Shown here piece after piece: positions 55,507 to 64,000 of a DNA stretch of 64,000 nucleotides (position 1 is its first letter; the number at the start of each line of letters is the position of its first letter). The DNA comes from Fuerstiella marisgermanici (GTDB lineage Bacteria; Planctomycetota; Planctomycetia; Planctomycetales; Planctomycetaceae): contig NZ_CP017641.1 of NCBI RefSeq assembly GCF_001983935.1, forward strand, positions 7,118,001-7,182,000. The letters are read 5' to 3'. Both the position numbers and the translations under genes were made by a program. Below the pieces are notes generated by a model, which saw only the letters and a program-made list of their open reading frames with translations, did not search any database and was not told where the DNA came from.

Positions 55507-58200
55507 ATGAGACACACTTTTTCATTGATGTATTTCGTCCTCTGCGTTGCAGCAACTACGGCAACCGGTGCCGATCAGGCTTCAGGCGCGGACATCACGT
55601 TCCGCGAATTGCGACGGTTCAGCATACCAGAAGCACACCAGGCGGTGGCGGTTGATGCAACATCCTTCTACGGCATCGCGAATCACAGCATCGCCAGGTA
55701 CGAAAAGAAGACCGGTAATGTACTCGAAAAATGGTCAGCCCCCGAAAACTCAGACATCAAACACCTTAACAGCGGACTGGTGCATGAAGGGCGTCTGTAC
55801 TGCGCCAATTCGAACTGGCCTGAAAAGCCATTGAAGAATACGGTGGAAATCTTCAACGCAGAAACACTTCAACACAGCCAGTCGAAACCCTTCGCAGAAA
55901 CGGCCGGCGCTATCAACTGGATCGAACGACACCATGACGCATGGTGGATTGTATTTGCTTACTACGGAGAAGAAGACGTCCATCACACCAGACTCGTTCG
56001 CTACGATGACGACTGGAACGAAACCGGCCGCTGGACCTTCCCCGACGCTGTTCTGAACCGGTTTCTTCCAAACAGCAATTCCGGTGGAGCGTTCGGGCCG
56101 AACGGACGGCTCTTCGTGACCGGACACGATCATGCTGAACTGTATGTTCTAAACGTTCCCGCAGATGGCGGAACACTGCAGCATCTCACAACGGTTCCAG
56201 CCCCGATTGCCGGCCAGGGTATCGCGTGGGACCGCAGTGATATCGGCACGCTATTCGGGATTGTTCGAAAGACTCACGAGGTCGTCGTCATGCGGCAGTC
56301 ACATCGAAATGAGTACTCCGCGCTGAAACAGCCGGTGGAGTGGGTTCGAGACGAACACAACCCCGTTCTCCCTCCGCGCAAGGGAGAATTCGATGCGACT
56401 CGCTGCATGAATCCGTGGGTCGTGCGAGACGGCGATAACTACCGTCTGTTTTATTCCGGTGGTGGCGCCGATGGCAAGCAACGCCTCGGTGTTGCGACAG
56501 CAGCCGTCCGCGACGTGGTCAAGTGGGACAGAACAGGACCGTTGTTTGAGACCGGCAACGCGGGTGCGTTTGATGCCGCATGGTGCGTGTTGCCGCACGC
56601 TATAAAAATGAATGATGACCGCTGGCATCTGTACTACACCGGCAACGCCGGGCGAGGATCCGGATTGAGTGCGTTTCCCGGAATGGGGCTGGCCACCAGT
56701 ACCGATGGCACGAACTGGGCTCGGCACAGTGAAGAACCAATACTGGAACCCAGCGGCGAACACGGAACCCCCGATGCGATTGGTGTTGCAGGCGGTTCTG
56801 TTGTGCGAATCTCTCAGCCCGATGGTTCGTCGCAGTGGCGCTTCTACTACACCGGTTGCCCCACGGTCGGCAAGGCTCATGAACTCAACCAGCAAAAGAC
56901 AATCTGCCTCGCCACATCAGACGACGGAATCCACTGGACGAAGCTCGGCGCCGTAATGCTTCGCGATCCTGAGCGCAACTACGAAGACATTGGAGTCGCG
57001 GGACCGGTTGTCCATCAGGAACCGGATGGATCGTTTCGCATGTGGTATTCAGCCATTGGCACGCGGCACGGCTATTATTCGATTTGCTATGCCGAATCCG
57101 ACGACGGCATTCACTGGAGACGCGGCGTGAAAAGTGGTGACAATCTTCAACTGCTACCGAACGGCGATGGCTGGGAAAAGCAGATGGTCGAATATCCGTC
57201 TGTCATTCAAGAGGGTGACCACCTGCGTTTGTTCTATTGCGGAAACGGGTACGGCCGCACGGGAATCGGCACGGCTGTGTCGAAGGTACCAGCTCAGGAA
57301 AATCAAGCTGCCAAAGTCCCGGAACGTTTTCAGCAAGCGAAGGATCGAACGTTTAAAGCATTCGATTCACAGCAGGAACAGAAATGGCAGGGCCCGTACT
57401 TTTTTCTGCAAATGGCGGATACTCAATACGGCATGTTCAGTGGAAACAAAGGGTTTGAAAAAGAAGCCGCGCTGGCTCAACAGGCCGTTGAACACATCAA
57501 TCGCCTGAGGCCAAAGTTTGCCATCGTTTGCGGCGATTTAACGAATGCGACGCCTGAACAAGCTCGCTATCAGGCTCAGGTGGCTCAGTACCACCACGAC
57601 TTTTCAAAGGTTTCCGCTGACATACCTCTGGTCTGCGTGTGTGGAAACCATGATATCGGCAACCGTCCGACTCCGCAATCGATCGCTCAATACCAGCAAC
57701 ACTTTGGCGACGACTATTTCGCCTTCTGGACCGGCGGCGTGCGCAACATTGTTCTGAATTCCAGCGTCCTGAAAGACCCGACTGGCGCACCGGGGGTTCT
57801 GGCTGCACAGGAAGAATGGCTCAAGCAGCAACTTCATGACGCTCAAAATGCGAAGGCGCGACACACCTTGATCTTTCAGCACCACCCCTTGTTCCTGGAA
57901 AAAGAAGATGAGCCGGACCAGTACTTCAACATTCCGTTGGAGCGGAGAACGCCGTTGGTCAATCAGCTGAAGGAGGCGAATGTTCGAGCCGTCTTTGCCG
58001 GCCACTATCACCGCAATGCTTACGGCAAAGCAGGTGAGATGGAGATGATCACAACGGGACCGGTTGGCAAACCGTTTGCCAAAACGGTGTCCGGCTTTCG
58101 CATCGTGACGGTCCAGGAATCCGGCATTCAACATCAGTACTACGGGATGGATGAAGTACCGGAGAAAGTCACATTACCTGACGCGCCCGCCGTTCCGTAG
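55507..58200 (+). CDS. Exported fusion: beta-propeller domains (GH43/GH130-like) plus calcineurin-like metallophosphatase
   Basis: 897 residues with a signal peptide (FVLCVAATTATGADQASG). The first 270 residues look like an irregular beta-propeller (HNSIARYEKKTGNVLEKW-like blades). Residues about 270-600 form a five-bladed glycosidase-like propeller, with NPWVVRDGDNYRLFYSGGG and repeated RWHLYYTGNAG, SQWRFYYTGCP, FRMWYSAIGTRHG and LRLFYCGNGYG motifs as in GH43/GH130/GH32 proteins. The C-terminal 280 residues are a metallophosphatase with MADTQYG, VCGDLTN, CGNHDIG, FQHHPLF and AGHYHRN, a complete two-metal site of CPPED1 type. The result is a putative sugar-binding or -cleaving enzyme fused to a phosphoesterase. 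Glycosidase activity is inference. Confidence 0.87.
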   Translation: MRHTFSLMYFVLCVAATTATGADQASGADITFRELRRFSIPEAHQAVAVDATSFYGIANHSIARYEKKTGNVLEKWSAPENSDIKHLNSGLVHEGRLYCANSNWPEKPLKNTVEIFNAETLQHSQSKPFAETAGAINWIERHHDAWWIVFAYYGEEDVHHTRLVRYDDDWNETGRWTFPDAVLNRFLPNSNSGGAFGPNGRLFVTGHDHAELYVLNVPADGGTLQHLTTVPAPIAGQGIAWDRSDIGTLFGIVRKTHEVVVMRQSHRNEYSALKQPVEWVRDEHNPVLPPRKGEFDATRCMNPWVVRDGDNYRLFYSGGGADGKQRLGVATAAVRDVVKWDRTGPLFETGNAGAFDAAWCVLPHAIKMNDDRWHLYYTGNAGRGSGLSAFPGMGLATSTDGTNWARHSEEPILEPSGEHGTPDAIGVAGGSVVRISQPDGSSQWRFYYTGCPTVGKAHELNQQKTICLATSDDGIHWTKLGAVMLRDPERNYEDIGVAGPVVHQEPDGSFRMWYSAIGTRHGYYSICYAESDDGIHWRRGVKSGDNLQLLPNGDGWEKQMVEYPSVIQEGDHLRLFYCGNGYGRTGIGTAVSKVPAQENQAAKVPERFQQAKDRTFKAFDSQQEQKWQGPYFFLQMADTQYGMFSGNKGFEKEAALAQQAVEHINRLRPKFAIVCGDLTNATPEQARYQAQVAQYHHDFSKVSADIPLVCVCGNHDIGNRPTPQSIAQYQQHFGDDYFAFWTGGVRNIVLNSSVLKDPTGAPGVLAAQEEWLKQQLHDAQNAKARHTLIFQHHPLFLEKEDEPDQYFNIPLERRTPLVNQLKEANVRAVFAGHYHRNAYGKAGEMEMITTGPVGKPFAKTVSGFRIVTVQESGIQHQYYGMDEVPEKVTLPDAPAVP

Positions 58201-58589
58201 TTTGTGATGGCTGTCCGAACGTTCATCGCGTAGGGCGTCAGCGGCACGCACGCTGCACCGACCGCCGTCGGTATTCATGCACTCATACGACAAGGGCAGG
58301 GCACACTGCGCCCCGAAAACGTGCACATTTCTGCAGTTTTCGGCGGATTTTCACCAACAAATTGGTTGGAAATGCGGTGCCCAAACGTCACTCGGCACGT
58401 ACTATCCCGTGATGGGATGAAGTGGCGAACACGCACCTGTCGCGAAGGTTCCTGGCCTCCGGTCTTCAACAACTCTGTCACCAAAGATTTCGCGACGATA
58501 GGATGCTGGCGTCTAAGAAGGACCATGGCCCGTTGCTTCACCGGCAACCAACCGAATAAGAATCGGACCGACTGTTAGGACCTACAACT
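58201..58589. other. Intergenic region, nothing recognised
   Basis: About 390 bp between two same-strand genes. The longest open frame (58321-58578, plus strand) has no ribosome-binding site or recognisable product. The downstream gene's AGGA site (58575-58580 area) is at its right end. Confidence 0.5.
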
Positions 58590-60524
58590 ATGCCCGTGAT
58601 CGCAGAATGCTTCGATTGTGGACGTCAGTACCGGCTGGCGGACGACAAAGCTGGACGAAAGATTCGGTGTAAGCAATGTGGGTCTGTTGTCGACGTTCCA
58701 AAACCTACCGCTCGCCCGGCCCGGAAACGCCGCCAGGCCGCTTCTCGACCAGCACCGCCTGCTCGACGGCGAGCCCCGCAACGGTCGTCGAAGAACGACA
58801 AAGCCTTGCTGTACGGTGGAATCGCGGCAGGAGCAGTCGTGTGCCTGGGGCTTGGCGTATTCTTCGGGGCAAAGATGATGTCAGGCGGCTCCTCAAGCAA
58901 TGTGCCCGCCGGTACCGTTGCTGAAGCGGGCCTCACCGAAAACGGCGTCGCGGCGGCCGATCTGACGGAAGACCAGAAGGCCGCCAAAGAAGCTGAGTAC
59001 CAGGCATCGCTGGAACAGCAACGCCGGGACAAGGGTGAGCAAGAGCGTGCTTCGATGGCCCAGCGATTTGGGGCAGACAAGGTCGTGACGATTGTGATCG
59101 ATGGAGTCGTGGGCGAAACCGACGCGGCACACAAGTATCTCAACCGCAAAGTTTTCCGCGCGGCGTACTTCGAATATGAAAAAAGCCGAAAACAGGCGGC
59201 CAATCAAACGGAACAGAACCGCAAGAACGCCGAACAGAAAGCGATTCAGGACCACAAAGACACGTGGGGAGAATTCGGCCCCGGCTTTGTTCGATACAAT
59301 TATCAACTGGTCGATTCGGACACACCGTATCCGAAAATCGCAAACGGCGGTCGCATCGACAACACATTTACCTACTACGCTGCCCCCGCCAGCAATGTTC
59401 AGGAATTTGCGAACCGAATTGGCGTCGGCAACGTGATCAGCGCGAGCGGCGGGCAAATTAAAATCCAGGCTTCGTTGCCAACACCGATACCTGACCCCGA
59501 CATCGAAGAACTGGTGCTGCAGTATGGCGCTGAAAAAGTCGTCCATGTGAAAGTCAGCGGCGCGAATGGCGATCCTCGCCTGGTGCAGATGTTCATCGAA
59601 AACGAATCCGCAAAGCTGGCTGATGATCGAGGGCGATTGCAGATGGTCGCCATGAAACCGCTCGGCGATGGTCAGTTCGAATTCACGGCCGCCCCGGTTT
59701 CCAACCCGCAGGTCTTCGGCGAAAGCATTCCGTGGGGAAGTCTGCAGAATGTCGACTGCAGCGAGCGAATCGTTTCGATCGCTGCCACGCTGCCGGAACA
59801 CCTTCCCACAGAATCGGAGCTGAAAGCAGCTCAGGCGGCCGAGCGGGCGAAAGAAAAGGCGATCCGCGATGCCGACTGGGCTCACAAACCGCGGCCCGAT
59901 GAATCAGAACTGGATTGGGCCGTGCGAGTCATCAAGGACGTCGATGTTTGGGGCATTGAGAAGGCGCTGAAAGCTCTGACGTACATGGACGTCGTGGAAG
60001 AACGCCGCGAAGAAATTTCCCGTCTGCTAATTCAGAATCTCGGAGCGACCCACTTCGGCTTAAAGGCAATTCTGCCCGCGATGATGCATTGGAGAACGGA
60101 AGACACCGAAACCGCGATCCTGCGTCTGGGTGGTGGCCACATGGCTTCGTGGGATCGCCCCGTGGTGATGGAAGCGCTTGTCGAACTGAACACACCGAAG
60201 ACCGCCGAAGCACTGGCGAGCGCTTTACCGGACTTCCATTCCGCCGATGCGTCTGTGAAATACCTGATCGAAATGGGGCCGATCGCCGAAGAACCCGTCC
60301 TGCGATTCCTGAAGCATGAAAATGCGAAAGTGCGTGGCCGAGTCTACACGATCCTGATGGAGATCGGCGGCAGCGAAACGATGAAGAAGATCCGCACCAA
60401 CATCAAGCTGGAAAACGACGCCGGCATGAAAGCCGCCGCCGAAGCCTGCATGGAAGAAGTGCGGACGCGAGTGATGGAAGCAAGAGAAGCCGAGAAGAAA
60501 ACGTCTGAAGGCGACGTGAAGTAG
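58590..60524 (+). CDS. Zinc-ribbon membrane protein with C-terminal HEAT-like repeats
   Basis: 644 residues. The N-terminus is an MJ0042-type zinc ribbon (CFDCGRQYRLADDKAGRKIRC, given here as CFDCG and CKQCG pairs), common in planctomycetes. An Arg/Pro-rich linker and one membrane helix follow (about 74-95). A charged coiled-coil (QRRDKGEQERASMAQR) leads into two related beta-alpha modules, FGADKVVTIVIDGV and YGAEKVVHVKVSGA, which look like an internal duplication. The C-terminal 170 residues read like HEAT or armadillo repeats (MEALVELNTPKTAEALASAL; PVLRFLKHENAKVRGR). The large domain lies outside the cytoplasm. Function is unknown; a scaffold role is likely. Confidence 0.83.
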   Translation: MPVIAECFDCGRQYRLADDKAGRKIRCKQCGSVVDVPKPTARPARKRRQAASRPAPPARRRAPQRSSKNDKALLYGGIAAGAVVCLGLGVFFGAKMMSGGSSSNVPAGTVAEAGLTENGVAAADLTEDQKAAKEAEYQASLEQQRRDKGEQERASMAQRFGADKVVTIVIDGVVGETDAAHKYLNRKVFRAAYFEYEKSRKQAANQTEQNRKNAEQKAIQDHKDTWGEFGPGFVRYNYQLVDSDTPYPKIANGGRIDNTFTYYAAPASNVQEFANRIGVGNVISASGGQIKIQASLPTPIPDPDIEELVLQYGAEKVVHVKVSGANGDPRLVQMFIENESAKLADDRGRLQMVAMKPLGDGQFEFTAAPVSNPQVFGESIPWGSLQNVDCSERIVSIAATLPEHLPTESELKAAQAAERAKEKAIRDADWAHKPRPDESELDWAVRVIKDVDVWGIEKALKALTYMDVVEERREEISRLLIQNLGATHFGLKAILPAMMHWRTEDTETAILRLGGGHMASWDRPVVMEALVELNTPKTAEALASALPDFHSADASVKYLIEMGPIAEEPVLRFLKHENAKVRGRVYTILMEIGGSETMKKIRTNIKLENDAGMKAAAEACMEEVRTRVMEAREAEKKTSEGDVK

Positions 60525-60557
60525 GTGCTGGCGGCTGGATGGCACCCACGAATGGCC

Positions 60558-62831
<2,274 letters not shown>

Positions 62832-62888
62832 GACTGAATTCGCCTGTCAAAGGAAATGAGCAATTAGTGTAATAATGACGCCACGGTC

Positions 62889-64000
62889 TTATTCGCGGGT
62901 GATGAATTCATCCAGATTCATCAGCAGCCGGGCCACGGCCGTCCACGTCTGTTCTTCGTCTGTGAAGCGTTGCCGCGATTGTTCCAGATACTGTGTCAAC
63001 ATCATCAGTTCATCCGGTTGCGGCGGCCGCGCGAAACTGGTTCGAAACGCGTACTGCAGACGAGCCGCGTCGGTATCATCGTCCGTCGCAATAATGCGGC
63101 GAGCGAAGGCCTGTGCCAGTTCAAACATTGCCGTGGAATTCGCGATAGTCAAGGACTGCAGTGGTGTATTCGAGCGGTCTCGCGCAGTACACGTGGCGTT
63201 GAACTTTGGCACGTCAAACGTTGACAGCATTGGGTACGGTGCACTGCGATAAAAGTACGTGTACATGCCTCGGCGATAGCGGTTGCTGTCTTTGTTGGTG
63301 CGCCATGATTTCTTCGTCTGCGTAAACGCGTACACGCCTTCTTCCTGAGGCGGGTAGACGCTGGGACCACCGATGCGTTCGGTCAACTGACCGCTGACAG
63401 CCAAAGCAATGTCTCGCACGATTTCAGCTTCGACGCGGATACGACTCTGGCGAGCCAGCAACAGGTTCAGCGCGTCTGCCGTTTCGAGATCCGGGCGAGC
63501 GGCGGAACTCTGCCGATACGTTGCGGAGTTCATGATCAACCGAATCAGTTGCTTCTGCGACCAGTTGTTGCGGCGAAACTGGTCCGCCAGCCAGTCCAGA
63601 AGTTCAGGATGCGACGGCAGCGAGCCCTGAATTCCGAAGTCGTTTTCCGTCTCAACCAGCCCGCGTCCAAACAGACGCATCCAAATGCGGTTCACGCGCA
63701 CGCGAGCCGTCAGGGGATGTTCGGGCGACGTCAGCCAGCGAGCGAACTCCAGCCGCGCCGTGCCGGATTTGACGCCGTCGAGTTGTGGTAAGACGGCGGG
63801 AACGGCGGGCGTGACTTCATCGCTGGTCCGCAAAAAATCACCTCGCACCTGCAGATACGTGGGCCTCGGTTCCGGAAGCTCCTGCATCACCATCGTGGTC
63901 GGAATGGATTTCTTCACGGCCGCCAGTTCGTTCGTGACTTTCGTGAGCGACGCTTGCAGTGGTGCGAGCTCTGCGTCCTGCTGAATGAACGCTTGCGTCA
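62889..64000 (-). CDS. PSCyt/DUF1553-family protein, C-terminal part (runs off window)
   Basis: The frame is open to the right window edge, so only the last 370 residues are visible. It contains a helical stretch (DAELAPLQASLTKVTNELAA) and then DUF1553: RLEFARWLTSPEHPLTARVRV, cited as [42 protein letters not shown] and YTYFYRSAPYPMLSTFD. These match the end of the 44691-47861 protein. A full-length PSCyt1-DUF1549-DUF1553 protein beyond the window is expected. Its gene leads into the FAD oxidoreductase gene on the same strand; a DUF1501 partner is not seen here and may lie upstream. Confidence 0.92.
   Translation of the reverse strand, partial: TQAFIQQDAELAPLQASLTKVTNELAAVKKSIPTTMVMQELPEPRPTYLQVRGDFLRTSDEVTPAVPAVLPQLDGVKSGTARLEFARWLTSPEHPLTARVRVNRIWMRLFGRGLVETENDFGIQGSLPSHPELLDWLADQFRRNNWSQKQLIRLIMNSATYRQSSAARPDLETADALNLLLARQSRIRVEAEIVRDIALAVSGQLTERIGGPSVYPPQEEGVYAFTQTKKSWRTNKDSNRYRRGMYTYFYRSAPYPMLSTFDVPKFNATCTARDRSNTPLQSLTIANSTAMFELAQAFARRIIATDDDTDAARLQYAFRTSFARPPQPDELMMLTQYLEQSRQRFTDEEQTWTAVARLLMNLDEFITRE

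Noticed and set aside
58893-59885. 330-codon minus-strand frame over the zinc-ribbon/HEAT gene
   Set aside because: Shadow of a plausible multidomain gene; no start signal or domain seen.

Overview
The window looks like chromosome from a marine-type planctomycete (Planctomycetota, roughly Planctomycetaceae). Evidence: a PSCyt1/DUF1549/DUF1553 gene followed by a DUF1501 gene, a second DUF1553 gene at the right edge, a formylglycine-type sulfatase, Tat-exported Gfo/Idh/MocA and FAD-dependent oxidoreductases, a Ser/Thr kinase with TPRs, leucine-rich-repeat membrane proteins and many small zinc ribbons. No rRNA, tRNA or CRISPR array was seen. No database search was possible; family names come from motifs recognised by eye.

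Left third (1-21.1 kb), mostly housekeeping. A membrane Ser/Thr kinase (5' end outside the window) is followed by a membrane-anchored secreted protein, a zinc-ribbon/LRR membrane protein and, convergently, an Hsp70 with a C-terminal zinc ribbon. Then come a secreted STN-like protein, a sugar-acid block (2-keto-3-deoxygluconate kinase, 6-phosphogluconate dehydrogenase, overlapping ADP-ribosylglycohydrolase), an aldo/keto reductase with a Gfo/Idh/MocA oxidoreductase, a Cys-rich lipoprotein, MutS and a large LRR protein.

Mobile island (21.2-30.3 kb). A 14-bp inverted repeat brackets a stack of mobile DNA between the LRR gene and the sulfatase. It holds an IS1634-like element; the 3' end of a group II intron with the tail of its reverse transcriptase; a second, ORF-deleted group II intron inserted antisense into a two-gene operon; an IS91-like transposase split by an IS3-family element; and a three-gene large-serine-recombinase element sitting inside the IS3 orfB. 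The order of insertion can be read as a Russian doll: serine-recombinase element inside IS3 inside IS91.

Right half (30.3-64 kb), catabolic and secretory. Sulfatase with Gfo/Idh/MocA, CocE-type hydrolase, three FAD-dependent oxidoreductases, a double alpha/beta-hydrolase protein, an SGNH-plus-hydrolase fusion, the PSCyt/DUF1501 pair, a ceramidase-M23 peptidase-PKD fusion, a redoxin, a glycosidase-like plus metallophosphatase fusion and a zinc-ribbon/HEAT membrane protein. Nearly all have export signals, which fits a periplasmic or surface programme for sulfated or esterified polysaccharides. A second IS1634 copy (49.5-51.5 kb, clear GTAA duplication) separates the DUF1501 gene from a decayed Gfo/Idh/MocA gene.

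The best candidates for undescribed biology are the serine-recombinase element, the paired group II intron remnants, and the multidomain exported enzymes.
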